Both the position numbers and the translations under genes were made by a program. Positions 26,383 through 36,271 of a DNA stretch of 64,000 bases are shown in pieces. Numbering within the stretch: position 1 is the first letter of the stretch; every line of letters starts with the position of its first letter. Source of the stretch: Bacteroidota bacterium (GTDB taxonomy: Bacteria; Bacteroidota; Ignavibacteria; Ignavibacteriales; Melioribacteraceae); assembly GCA_018829205.1 (NCBI GenBank), contig JAHJUE010000003.1, positions 57,647 through 121,646 of the forward strand, read 5' to 3'. The notes under the pieces are model-generated. The model ran no database searches. It saw only the letters and a list, made by a program, of their open reading frames with translations, and was not told the DNA's origin.

Positions 26383-28305
26383 ATGGAACTCGATAAATCA
26401 AAATATAAGTATCTTTTTGATATTGATTCGCCTATTGCTATTAGAGATTTTGACGCAGCCCAATTAAAAACATTGTGCCGCGAAATTAGAGAATATATGG
26501 TGGATGTAATTTCTCAAATCGGCGGACATTTTGGCGGCGGACTTGGAACAGTAGAATTGTCGGTGGCTCTTCATAAAGTATTTAATACGCCTTATGATAA
26601 AATTGTTTGGGATACCGGTCATCAGGCCTACCCCCACAAAGTATTAACCGGAAGAAGAGAAGCGCTTACGCGGATTAGAAAATATGGGGGCATAAGCGGA
26701 TTCCTTAAAAGATCTGAAAGTGAATATGACGCGTTCGGAGCAGGACATGCTTCAACTTCAATATCCGCGGCACTTGGAATGGCCGCAGCAAGCGACCATA
26801 AAAAAGAAAACAGGAAAGTTGTTGCTATAATAGGCGACGGCGCTATGACAGGCGGAATGGCTTACGAGGCTATGAACAACTCGGGTATTCTCAAAAAAAA
26901 TCTGATTGTTGTATTAAACGATAATCAAATGTCCATTGCCCCTAATGTATGGCAGATATCAAATTATTTTACAGAGATGATTTCGCATCCGGAATATAAT
27001 AAGTTTAAAGGAGCAATCTGGGACTTAACAGGTAAACTTGATGATTTCGGAGACAGATTAAGAAAGGTTGCTTCAAGGCTGGAAAGCGGTATTAAGGCCA
27101 TTATTACTCCTGGAATGCTTTTCGAATCTCTTGGCTTCAGGTATTTCGGTCCGGTAAACGGTCATAATGTTGCTCAGCTTGTAAAATTATTCGAACAAGT
27201 TAAAAATTTAAATGGACCAATTCTTGTCCATGCTATTACTGAAAAAGGCAAAGGATACAAACCTGCGGAAGGGCATGTTCAGAAACTTCATGCTTCCACT
27301 CCTTTTGATAAAATTACGGGGAAAGCATTAAAATCGGGCGGAACAGTTTCTTCATATACTTCTATTTTCGGAAACGCTTTAGTAGAAATCGCTAAAGAAA
27401 ACAAGGATGTAATCGGTATTACAGGTGCAATGCCGGACGGTACAGGGCTGAATATATTACAAAATGAACTTCCCGACAGGTATTATGATGTTGGTATAGC
27501 CGAAGAACATGCCGTGACTTTTGCGGGAGGAATGGCTACGTTAGGCGTAATCCCGGTAGTGGCGATCTATTCTTCATTTCTACAAAGAGGATTCGATCAA
27601 ATTGTTCATGATGTGGCCCTGCAGAAACTGCATGTTGTTTTTGTGCTTGATAGAGCTGGATTGGTTGGAGCCGACGGCCCGACGCATCACGGTTCTTTCG
27701 ATTTAACATATTTGCGATTAATTCCAAATATGGTTGTTATGGCTCCCAAGGATGAAGCCGAATTAAGAGATATGCTTTATACCGCGGTAAATTATAAAGA
27801 CGGTCCCGTTGCGCTTCGTTACCCGAGGGGCAACGCTCTTGGCGTTGAAATTAAGGAAGGATTTTCGGAATTAGAAATCGGTAAAGCGGAAAAATTAATT
27901 GACGGTGAAGATTGTGCGATTCTTGCAGTCGGCTCAATGGTTGATAACGCATTAAAAGCAGCGGAGAAACTTAATCTGGAAGGTTTTAACTGTGAAGTTA
28001 TTAATATGAGATTTATTAAACCGCTTGACGAAGTTATGCTTGATTACGCTGCGCAAAAATTTGATAAAATAATTACACTTGAAGAAAATACAATTGTTGG
28101 AGGATTCGGATCAGCCGTACTCGAATATTTTTCGGATAATAATTATAAAAACGATACTTTAAGAATCGGTATACCCGATCGTTTTGTAGATCACGGATCA
28201 CAAAGCGAACTCCATAAAGAAATAGGAATTGATCCAGACGGAATTGTGGAACGCGTGAAAATTTTCTGCAAGGGAACAGGAATTCATAATGAGGTTATTG
28301 CTTAA
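26383..28305 (+). CDS. dxs: 1-deoxy-D-xylulose-5-phosphate synthase
   Basis: 640 aa, thiamine-diphosphate enzyme that condenses pyruvate and glyceraldehyde-3-phosphate in the first step of the MEP isoprenoid pathway. Visible: QIGGHFGGGLGTVELSVALH, DTGHQAYPHK, the TPP motif GDGAMTGGMAYEAMNN, catalytic Glu in DVGIAEEHAVTFAGGMA, and the C-terminal transketolase domain ending in DRFVDHGSQSELHKEIG. ATG 26383 fits the family. The last base of its stop is shared with the next gene's ATG (TAATG at 28303-28307). Shared neighbourhood with xseAB is common, because xseB, ispA and dxs often cluster. Confidence 0.98.
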   Translation: MELDKSKYKYLFDIDSPIAIRDFDAAQLKTLCREIREYMVDVISQIGGHFGGGLGTVELSVALHKVFNTPYDKIVWDTGHQAYPHKVLTGRREALTRIRKYGGISGFLKRSESEYDAFGAGHASTSISAALGMAAASDHKKENRKVVAIIGDGAMTGGMAYEAMNNSGILKKNLIVVLNDNQMSIAPNVWQISNYFTEMISHPEYNKFKGAIWDLTGKLDDFGDRLRKVASRLESGIKAIITPGMLFESLGFRYFGPVNGHNVAQLVKLFEQVKNLNGPILVHAITEKGKGYKPAEGHVQKLHASTPFDKITGKALKSGGTVSSYTSIFGNALVEIAKENKDVIGITGAMPDGTGLNILQNELPDRYYDVGIAEEHAVTFAGGMATLGVIPVVAIYSSFLQRGFDQIVHDVALQKLHVVFVLDRAGLVGADGPTHHGSFDLTYLRLIPNMVVMAPKDEAELRDMLYTAVNYKDGPVALRYPRGNALGVEIKEGFSELEIGKAEKLIDGEDCAILAVGSMVDNALKAAEKLNLEGFNCEVINMRFIKPLDEVMLDYAAQKFDKIITLEENTIVGGFGSAVLEYFSDNNYKNDTLRIGIPDRFVDHGSQSELHKEIGIDPDGIVERVKIFCKGTGIHNEVIA

Positions 28306-29306
28306 TGGAAAAAACTCGAATTGCCGTTATCGGCTTGGGCGGAATTGCGCAGCTTGTTCATCTTCCTATTCTGTCAAAGATGAATCATGTTGAAATTACT
28401 GCTGTTTCCGATATTCAAAAATCAAAATTAGAATCAATTAAAAGTAAATACGGAATCTCCAAAGGTTATTCTAATTATAAAGAACTTCTAGAAAATGAAG
28501 ATATTGACGCGGTTGTAATAACAACACCTACTAATACTCACGCTCAAATTGCTGTTGATTGTCTGAAAGCAAAAAAACATCTTCTAATTGAAAAACCGAT
28601 TGCGCCAAGTTATAAAGAAGCTAAGCTTATAAATGATACGGCGAAAAAAAATAAACGATTGGTTATGGTTGGAATGAACCTACGTTTCCGCCCGGACGCT
28701 ATGTTAATTAAGAGTTTAATAAATAGCGGTGAATTCGGAGACCTGTTTTATGTAAATTGCGGGTGGATTAGAAAACAAAGCAGCGATGAAAAATGGTTTT
28801 TGAAGAAGTCTGAATCCGGCGGCGGTGTGTTAATTGATCTAGGTATTGTTCTGCTTGATCTAGCTATTTGGCTTCTTGATTATCCTCCCATTAAAACAAT
28901 ATCTGTTCAAACATTCAGTCAAAGAACCAAATCGGTCGAGGATTCGGCGGTTGGATTTATTAGGTTTAAGAATTCTTCAGTATTAAATTTTGAAGTCAGC
29001 TGGTCGCTCCACAGCGAACACGACAGTTTTAATCTATCCGCTTTCGGAAGCGAAGGCACGGCGCATTTAAATCCACTTAAAGCTTACAGAAGGGTTGAAT
29101 CAACAAGAATTGATTATACGCCTCCTCAAGCGGGAAATCCGAAACATCTATTCAAAAAATCATTTGAGAATGAAATAAATCATTTTATTGGCGCGGTAAG
29201 GGGAATTAATCCTCTCCTTTCTTCAAGCGAAGACGCTTTAGTGCGTATGAAATTGCTGGAAGGAATTTATAAATCGGCTGAATTAAACAAAGAAATAGAG
29301 TTTTAA
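28305..29306 (+). CDS. Gfo/Idh/MocA family oxidoreductase
   Basis: 333 aa. The N-terminal Rossmann fold has GLGGIAQLVHLP (GxGxxG-like). The EKPIAP motif of the family is present. The C-terminal alpha/beta domain has GGVLIDLGIVLLDLAIWLLD, the typical substrate-domain helix. These are NAD(P)-dependent sugar or inositol dehydrogenases, but the substrate cannot be read here. It is translationally coupled to dxs by a one-base overlap, while its other neighbour is a two-component pair, so the role is not given by context. Confidence 0.88.
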   Translation: MEKTRIAVIGLGGIAQLVHLPILSKMNHVEITAVSDIQKSKLESIKSKYGISKGYSNYKELLENEDIDAVVITTPTNTHAQIAVDCLKAKKHLLIEKPIAPSYKEAKLINDTAKKNKRLVMVGMNLRFRPDAMLIKSLINSGEFGDLFYVNCGWIRKQSSDEKWFLKKSESGGGVLIDLGIVLLDLAIWLLDYPPIKTISVQTFSQRTKSVEDSAVGFIRFKNSSVLNFEVSWSLHSEHDSFNLSAFGSEGTAHLNPLKAYRRVESTRIDYTPPQAGNPKHLFKKSFENEINHFIGAVRGINPLLSSSEDALVRMKLLEGIYKSAELNKEIEF

Positions 29307-29307
29307 A

Positions 29308-29997
29308 ATGAAAGAAAAAATATTACTGGTTGATGATGAACAGGACATTGTTGAGTTCTTGGAATATAATCTTTCCCAGGAAGGTTTTGATGTAGTTACC
29401 GCATTTAACGGTGAAGAAGCAATTGAAAAAATGAGCTCAAATCCCACGCTTGTAATTCTTGATGTTATGATGCCTAAAATGGACGGATACCAGGCTTGTT
29501 CCAGAATTAGAAGCATGCCCGGATTTGAATCGATACCGATCATGTTCTTAACCGCTAAATCAACTGAACTAGATGAGGTACACGGCTTAAATATAGGAGC
29601 CGATGATTATATACAGAAACCCGTATCTCCCAAAAAATTAATTGCAAGAGTTAAATCAAATTTAAGAAAGTTAAATAAAACCGAATCTCCGCTGCCAAGT
29701 ACTGTAATTTCTATAGGGCCCTTGGAAATTGACAGAGAAAAGTATAAAGTTCTTGTTGATTCCGAAGATATTGTCTTTCCGAAAAAAGAATTTGAAATCC
29801 TTTCTTTTCTTGCTGGTCAGCCCGGAAAGGTTTTCCCCCGCGAAAAAATATTAAGCGATGTTTGGGGGGACAATATATACGTAGTTGAAAGAACCATAGA
29901 TGTGCATGTAAGAAAGATAAGGGAAAAACTTGGTATTCACGCTGATATTATCGAGACGGTAAAAGGGGTAGGATATCGTTTCAAAAACTTTGAATAA
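29308..29997 (+). CDS. OmpR/PhoB-family response regulator
   Basis: 229 aa. Receiver domain at residues 1-120 with acidic pocket (LLVDDEQD), phospho-acceptor in VILDVMMPKMDG, and FLTAKS plus QKPVSPKKL closing the domain. DNA-binding winged helix at about 130-228 (FPKKEFEILSFLAGQPGKVF, then a recognition helix in VVERTIDVHVRKIREKLG, then ETVKGVGYRF). PhoB-like class. It overlaps the kinase start by eight bases. Confidence 0.95.
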   Translation: MKEKILLVDDEQDIVEFLEYNLSQEGFDVVTAFNGEEAIEKMSSNPTLVILDVMMPKMDGYQACSRIRSMPGFESIPIMFLTAKSTELDEVHGLNIGADDYIQKPVSPKKLIARVKSNLRKLNKTESPLPSTVISIGPLEIDREKYKVLVDSEDIVFPKKEFEILSFLAGQPGKVFPREKILSDVWGDNIYVVERTIDVHVRKIREKLGIHADIIETVKGVGYRFKNFE

Positions 29998-31018
29998 ATT
30001 TAAAGAAAATATTTCGAACTCGGTTTTATATATCCGGGAAGTTTTTCTTTTAAGCCTGGGGCTTTATTCATTAATTGCCCTTTTATTTGTTTTATCCTCA
30101 TCGCAGCTTTTATTTATCGCTCTTCTTTTTCTGTTTTTTGATATTATACTTTTAAATATTATTGGCGGCAAAAGAAAAAAAGAAATAGCGAAAATTAAAT
30201 CCACTATTAAAAATATCCGTGAAAACAAGCTTAACTCACCGGATGAAATCTCCCTCGGCAAATCTTTAGTCGAACTGGAAGAAGATATAAAGGCAATGTT
30301 TTTAAGAACCCAGAACGATATAGCTAATCTTAAAAAACTTGAGCAGATGCGTACTGAATTCCTAGGAAATGTTTCGCATGAATTGCGCACGCCTATATTT
30401 GCTATACAGGGATTTATTGAAACCCTGCTCGACGGCGCAATAAATGATCCCAAAGTAAATATGAATTTTTTAACCAAAGCCGGCAACCATACAATTCGTT
30501 TGAATAATTTGCTAAATGATTTGATCGATATTTCTATGATCGAATCGGGCCAGATGAAAATGAGCTTCAGATATTTTAATGTAAAAGAATATCTTGAGAC
30601 AATTTATAACGAGATTTATACATTGGCCGAGAAGAAACAGCTTGAATTAATACTTCATCCTATCAGTAAAGACTTAAAGCTCTTTGGAGATAAAGAAAGA
30701 TTAAGACAGGTATTTGTGAATCTTATTTCAAATTCAATAAAATATACGGAAAAAGGGAAAATCGAAATTTTAGTGGAAGAGGAAATTAAATCCGGTAAAA
30801 TTATTATTAAAGATACCGGAATCGGGATTCCTGATAGCGACAAAGGCAGGATATTTGAACGATTTTACCGCGTTGATAAAGGGCGTTCCGCCGCGGCCGG
30901 GGGAACCGGATTAGGCCTTGCCATCGTAAAACATATTGTTGAAGCGCACGGATCGAATGTGGAAGTAAAAAGTGAAATTGGAATTGGTTCGGAATTTTCA
31001 TTCAGACTTAAAAAATAA
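29990..31018 (+). CDS. PhoR-like sensor histidine kinase
   Basis: 342 aa from a TTG inside the end of the response-regulator gene. Two tightly spaced transmembrane helices at about residues 14-60 leave almost no periplasmic loop. A linker follows, then the dimerisation helix with phospho-acceptor His in FLGNVSHELRTPIFAIQGF, the N box in RLRQVFVNLISNSIKYTEKG, and DTGIGIPDSDKG, GGTGLGLAIVKHI and GIGSEFSFRL in the ATPase. No PAS or HAMP is obvious. With its neighbour it forms a PhoB/PhoR-type pair; phosphate control cannot be shown from sequence, since no pst or pho genes are adjacent. Confidence 0.93.
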   Translation: MNKFKENISNSVLYIREVFLLSLGLYSLIALLFVLSSSQLLFIALLFLFFDIILLNIIGGKRKKEIAKIKSTIKNIRENKLNSPDEISLGKSLVELEEDIKAMFLRTQNDIANLKKLEQMRTEFLGNVSHELRTPIFAIQGFIETLLDGAINDPKVNMNFLTKAGNHTIRLNNLLNDLIDISMIESGQMKMSFRYFNVKEYLETIYNEIYTLAEKKQLELILHPISKDLKLFGDKERLRQVFVNLISNSIKYTEKGKIEILVEEEIKSGKIIIKDTGIGIPDSDKGRIFERFYRVDKGRSAAAGGTGLGLAIVKHIVEAHGSNVEVKSEIGIGSEFSFRLKK

Positions 31019-31076
31019 AATATTGCGTCGAACGCTAAAATCAATTAAAATCCCTTATTTTCATTTCATTAAATTA

Positions 31077-31105
31077 TTGACATCAAGAAAATGATTCCCT
31101 ATATT
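31077..31105 (+). promoter_or_regulatory. Sigma-70-like promoter for rplU-rpmA
   Basis: TTGACA at 31077-31082 and TATATT at 31100-31105 are separated by exactly 17 bases, a near-consensus housekeeping promoter about 36 bases before the rplU start codon. The -10 is embedded in TATATTTACAA, a string that recurs upstream of other genes in this window. Confidence 0.8.
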
Positions 31106-31140
31106 TACAATTCTAAATTAGATGAAAGATGGAGGATTTG

Positions 31141-31452
31141 ATGTTTGCGGTTCTAGATATAGCCGGACAACAATTTAAGGTTTCCGAAAACACAAAATAT
31201 TACGTGCCTAAGTTAAATTCTGAAGCTAATTCCGAAGTTACTTTTGAAAAAGTTTTACTTTTCTCAGATGGTGATAAAACTGAAATTGGAGCTCCTGTTG
31301 TTGCAGGCGTTAAAGTTCAGGCTAAAATTTTAGAACATTTGAAAGATGATAAAGTAATTGTTTTCAAGAAAAAGAGAAGAAAAGGTTACAAAGTTTTTAA
31401 AGGTCACAGACAACAATTAACAAGAATAGAAGTTACTAAGATAAGCAAGTAA
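31141..31452 (+). CDS. rplU: 50S ribosomal protein L21
   Basis: 103 aa. Signature parts: [43 protein letters not shown] and the C-terminal [19 protein letters not shown], with the ending [13 protein letters not shown] at 31131-31135 fixes the ATG at 31141 as start, so the ATG 12 bases upstream (31129) is part of the leader. Co-transcribed with rpmA, the usual pair. Confidence 0.98.
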   Translation: MFAVLDIAGQQFKVSENTKYYVPKLNSEANSEVTFEKVLLFSDGDKTEIGAPVVAGVKVQAKILEHLKDDKVIVFKKKRRKGYKVFKGHRQQLTRIEVTKISK

Positions 31453-31465
31453 CCGGAGGTTAATA

Positions 31466-31723
31466 ATGGCTCATAAAAAAGGTCAAGGTTCATCTAGAAA
31501 CGGTCGCGATAGTAATCCGCAGTATTTGGGTGTTAAAAGATATGGCGGCGAAAAAGTTTCTGCCGGCTCTATCTTAGTTAGACAGCGCGGAACAAAATTT
31601 CATCCCGGCGCCAATGTTCAAAAAGGCGGGGACGATACTTTATTTGCAACCGTTGACGGAACTGTAAAATTTGAAGTTAAACGCGGCGAAAGAAAATATA
31701 TTAACGTATACGAAACCGAATAA
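31466..31723 (+). CDS. rpmA: 50S ribosomal protein L27
   Basis: 85 aa. Starts [20 protein letters not shown] with no N-terminal leader extension, then [40 protein letters not shown] and the basic C-terminus. Strong SD CGGAGG before ATG 31466. It lies 13 bases after rplU and is closed by a strong terminator. Confidence 0.98.
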   Translation: MAHKKGQGSSRNGRDSNPQYLGVKRYGGEKVSAGSILVRQRGTKFHPGANVQKGGDDTLFATVDGTVKFEVKRGERKYINVYETE

Positions 31724-31744
31724 ATTTTACGGAAATTGAAATTA

Positions 31745-31772
31745 AAAACCCTCTTTAGAAGAGGGTTTTTTG
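31745..31772. terminator. Rho-independent terminator for rpmA
   Basis: Arms AACCCTCTT (31747-31755) and AAGAGGGTT (31759-31767) are perfect complements around TAG. T residues follow on the plus side, and A residues precede the stem on the other side, so it can also stop the convergent mdh transcript. Confidence 0.9.
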
Positions 31773-31797
31773 TTTTAAATCATTTTTTATAGAAAAA

Positions 31798-32793
<996 letters not shown>

Positions 32794-32874
32794 TCAGAAA
32801 TTCTTAATTAAAATATAATTATGCTGTCAGTATTACGTTCCGAAAACCGAAATTTATTTATAATTGTTCCAACC

Positions 32875-33348
32875 TTAATCCAACCTAATAACAAGTATTG
32901 CTTCAGTTCCGGAAGGAGTAAAATTATATTTTAATTCATCGATGAAATTTTTCATTATATGAATACCTCTGCCGCTTTCCTTTAAAATATTTTCGGGTTT
33001 TGTTGGATCCGGCACCTTATCAAGTACAAATCCTTTTCCTTCATCTTTAAAAATAATTTCCATGTGATCATCCGAAACTTTAACGGTAATTAAAACCTTT
33101 TTGTTTATATCCAGTTTGTTACCGTGAACCATACTGTTTGATGCCGCTTCCGATACCGATATAGCAAGGTTATTATGCTTATCCTTATCCAAATTTATTT
33201 TATCAGCGATCTCAATTATAAACTCTTCTATTTCCGGGAGCAGATCGGGATCGCTCGGGAATTCTTTAGTAAATATCTGTTCGGACAAAATTAACTCCGG
33301 TATTCTTAATGTTGAATAATTATAGTAAAAAATATGATTAACACTCAT
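32875..33348 (-). CDS. RsbW-like anti-sigma/serine-kinase ATPase
   Basis: 157 aa. A single HATPase fold of the GHKL/RsbW-SpoIIAB type. N box: LAISVSEAASNSMVHGN. G1 box: IIFKDEGKGFVLD. G2 box: ESGRGIHIMKNFIDEL. Such proteins are anti-sigma factors or partner-switching kinases that phosphorylate an STAS-domain antagonist. Neither an STAS protein nor a sigma factor is adjacent. It may work with a PP2C-type phosphatase elsewhere. The N-terminus may start slightly later than the first ATG, since the first 20 residues look extra. Confidence 0.85.
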   Translation of the reverse strand: MSVNHIFYYNYSTLRIPELILSEQIFTKEFPSDPDLLPEIEEFIIEIADKINLDKDKHNNLAISVSEAASNSMVHGNKLDINKKVLITVKVSDDHMEIIFKDEGKGFVLDKVPDPTKPENILKESGRGIHIMKNFIDELKYNFTPSGTEAILVIRLD

Positions 33349-33381
33349 TCAAAGCAAGTTAATATTTTAGTAAATATTCGT

Positions 33382-35283
33382 TTAAAGGTTCCAATTAAAC
33401 TTAAAATTCAGATTCGCAAGTTCTCTTTTTCCGCCGCTTTTTGCCGAAATAAATTCATACCAGCCGTAAAGACTTAATAAAAAAGAATCGTTAAGATTAA
33501 TTGTGCATTCGGTTAAAGGTCCGATGCTGCTGTAATCGGATTCTAACAACTTTTCGCTGCCGCCGTTAAAATTATAGTTTGATAAAGAAAAATATCTTAA
33601 ACCTATTCCTAATTTTACACGCCCGAAATAATAATTTAATTTAGGCTCAAGATAAATTTCTTCAATAAATCTAACAGGTTTGCCAGTGAAATTAGTCCAT
33701 TTAAAATCTCCCTGTTCGGATAATTTTACATATCCGGAAAAATTCAGCGACGTAAGCTGCGTAATCCTTAAAGATGAGGAATCTCTTATTGACAGCTGCC
33801 TGAATGAATAGCTTCTGTAATTAGGATTAAGATCTTCATAATCATAAACTGTATAATTGGCCGATACTTCCGCCGTATTAGATGATGTAAAATATTTACC
33901 GCTGTAAATTCCGCCGCTTGAAAATTTAATAACACGTCTTATATTATTGTTTGAGCTTCTTTCTGCAAAAATATAAACGGTTTTATTTATGCTTCCTTCA
34001 ATGTTAGCGAAAAGCGTAAAAAGGGAAGATAGTTTTTTTGAATAATAGATCCGGAAAATAGAGAGCAGTTCGTCACGGTCATCAAAATTTTCCTTATGCT
34101 GTGTATCGTACTGAAGTTTTCTGTGGAATACGCTGAGCGTAAGATTATCCGACTTTGACAAATTTAAATTTCCTGAAAAAGATATGGTTGTTTGAAGTGA
34201 TTTATTATTTTTTTTTGCTTCAATATCTTCCCGGTCTTCAAACAAAACCTGATCCGAGCCGTTTATATTTTTCGCTTTATGTTTTTCCTCTCTTTCAGAA
34301 TGCGCAAAACGAATTAATCCGGAAAAATCATCTTTCTGATACTGGGCTGTTCCAGCAAAATCCAATTTTAATTCTTCTATCTTTGCGTCGAATGATGATG
34401 TTGAAATATTGCTCAGCGAAACAAAACGAGTGCTTCTGTCAATATCTCTCCAGCTTACTCTTCCTATTACTTCAAATACAAGTCCGGTTATACCGGATGA
34501 ATAGAATATTCTGTCCTGAAGAAAATAATCGGATTCAATTCTGCTTTGAATATTGTTTGCCACATTAAACTGAGATGATATAATTGAATCGGCGTCAAAA
34601 TAAAAATCGCGGCGCTGCTGGGAATGAGCGCCTGAAATAAAATTAATGAATGATTCGTCGAACCTGTTGCTTACATTCAAATTAATAACTCTTAATGAAT
34701 TTTTTCTGGGGGAAATATCTTCATTCTGAATCTTGAATGAGGATTGAAAATCAAAGTCATCGATGCTTAAATTATTAATTACAGCGTCCGTTCCGTAAAT
34801 TAATCCGTCATCCTTCTCTGTAACCTGGTTATTGACCGAATAACCGATAAACGGGACAATGCTTAATTTGCCGAAAGGGTTATACTTTGCGAAAACCGTT
34901 GTGTTTAAATTAGAGGTTTTATTTATGTCGAGCCTTCTATCGTCCGAATAAATATTATTATTTAACATTGCGCCGAGTTTTAGCATATCGGTTAAATTAT
35001 ACTGCCCGATCAACGAGAAATACTGTTCATCTTTTATGTTTTTTGTCGTCGATTTTACGATAGTGGACCTAAAATCTTCGGCTAAACCTATGAAAAATTT
35101 TCCGCTGCTGTAATTATAATTTAATAATGAATTAAGATTATATGTGTTAAGCTGCTTGTCGAAATTGGAGTACAAATTTTTATTCTGATAATTATTAAGA
35201 AAAAAACTTAAACTGTCGCGGTTAATCTGCGCGCTTAAAATTTGAGAAATAAAAAAGAGTAATATTAAATATCGTTTAAACAA
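33382..35283 (-). CDS. Outer-membrane beta-barrel protein of unknown function
   Basis: 633 aa. Signal peptide MFKRYLILLFFISQILSAQ. The rest alternates polar/hydrophobic residues with frequent aromatic girdles and charged turns (GAMLNNNIYSDDRRLD, LSVFHRKLQYDTQ, YSFRQLSIRDSSSLR) and ends NLNFKFNWNL, consistent with a long multi-strand beta-barrel. No plug, TonB box or POTRA motif is visible. It starts one base after the upstream FN3 lipoprotein gene stops (35283/35285), so the two are almost certainly co-expressed. Confidence 0.72.
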   Translation of the reverse strand: MFKRYLILLFFISQILSAQINRDSLSFFLNNYQNKNLYSNFDKQLNTYNLNSLLNYNYSSGKFFIGLAEDFRSTIVKSTTKNIKDEQYFSLIGQYNLTDMLKLGAMLNNNIYSDDRRLDINKTSNLNTTVFAKYNPFGKLSIVPFIGYSVNNQVTEKDDGLIYGTDAVINNLSIDDFDFQSSFKIQNEDISPRKNSLRVINLNVSNRFDESFINFISGAHSQQRRDFYFDADSIISSQFNVANNIQSRIESDYFLQDRIFYSSGITGLVFEVIGRVSWRDIDRSTRFVSLSNISTSSFDAKIEELKLDFAGTAQYQKDDFSGLIRFAHSEREEKHKAKNINGSDQVLFEDREDIEAKKNNKSLQTTISFSGNLNLSKSDNLTLSVFHRKLQYDTQHKENFDDRDELLSIFRIYYSKKLSSLFTLFANIEGSINKTVYIFAERSSNNNIRRVIKFSSGGIYSGKYFTSSNTAEVSANYTVYDYEDLNPNYRSYSFRQLSIRDSSSLRITQLTSLNFSGYVKLSEQGDFKWTNFTGKPVRFIEEIYLEPKLNYYFGRVKLGIGLRYFSLSNYNFNGGSEKLLESDYSSIGPLTECTINLNDSFLLSLYGWYEFISAKSGGKRELANLNFKFNWNL

Positions 35284-35284
35284 A

Positions 35285-36271
35285 TTATTGAGCTGTTATT
35301 GTGAATGAATGTAAATCACTGAAACTATTTGGATCGCTTGAATTTACCGAATAAGTAAATACTCTCCAATAATATTTTTTATACGGTGAAAATACGGATA
35401 CGCTTTGAAGTGGAACGGAAATTACTTTATCAATTTCATCGGAATAAACATTTATTTCATAAATAGTTCCGAAAAATTCGTTTGTCTGAAAAACAATTTT
35501 ATAATCGGCGGGTTTTGAAACGGTTTTAATCTCAACAAAATTAAAATTGTTTGTATTTATGTTGTTCGAAGGAAATATCAACTCGGGGTTATTTAATACG
35601 TAGTCCGAAACTTCCGCACTTTCAACGCTTTTTAATCCGCCTTTGTCAACAGCTTTTAATTTGTAATAATACTCTTCAAGCATAATTAAATTTCTTGTAT
35701 CCACGAAAAACAAGTTGTTAGTAAATCCAATTATATTTGATGAATCGGGAGTAAAATTTTCAAGCGTATCCCTGTAAACTTCATAACCTAGCACATCGCT
35801 GGATTCGGATGAATACCAGTTAAGGTAAATATATATTGATCCGCTCCAATTGCGTGCGCTAATATCTAGGGAACGGGGGACAAGCGGTGAGCGAAGATTA
35901 ATCGGCTGCGCGAATACAGCTGCGGTTTTCCCGCTTTCCCTGTTAAAATTATCCTTTGCCGAAATTTTATAATAATAAGTTGAGTCATAACTCAAAGGGA
36001 AATCGATATAGAATTCATCAAATGTGGAATCGATCAGTTTATAATTATCCTGGTTATTTACGCTTCTGTAAATCAAATATTTGTCGTTTGGATCGGGATT
36101 CTTTTTCCATTCAATTCCTATTTCACCGTCACGCGCGCCGAATACCTGGAATCCGCCCGGAATGCCCGGCGGAGTGTCGTCCACTATTGGTTCAAGCACG
36201 GTATCTCTTCCGCATGAAATTAAAATTATAACAAGTGATATAAGCAATAATATTTTAAATGGTAAATTCAT
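35285..36271 (-). CDS. Fibronectin type III lipoprotein
   Basis: 328 aa. Signal peptide with lipobox (LISLVIILISC), so lipid-anchored. Two FN3-like domains: residues about 40-125 (PGGFQVFGARDGEIGIEWKK ... YLIYRSVN ... TYYYKISAKDNFNRES) and about 130-225 (IYLNWYSSESSDVLGYEVYR ... EYYYKLKAVDKGG). A third beta-rich domain (about 230-325) has the form of an FN3-like sandwich. No enzyme motif. Its start overlaps the end of the upstream beta-CASP gene by 17 bases, and the barrel gene follows after one base. A periplasmic/outer-membrane accessory role to the barrel is the simplest reading (inference). Confidence 0.8.
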   Translation of the reverse strand: MNLPFKILLLISLVIILISCGRDTVLEPIVDDTPPGIPGGFQVFGARDGEIGIEWKKNPDPNDKYLIYRSVNNQDNYKLIDSTFDEFYIDFPLSYDSTYYYKISAKDNFNRESGKTAAVFAQPINLRSPLVPRSLDISARNWSGSIYIYLNWYSSESSDVLGYEVYRDTLENFTPDSSNIIGFTNNLFFVDTRNLIMLEEYYYKLKAVDKGGLKSVESAEVSDYVLNNPELIFPSNNINTNNFNFVEIKTVSKPADYKIVFQTNEFFGTIYEINVYSDEIDKVISVPLQSVSVFSPYKKYYWRVFTYSVNSSDPNSFSDLHSFTITAQ

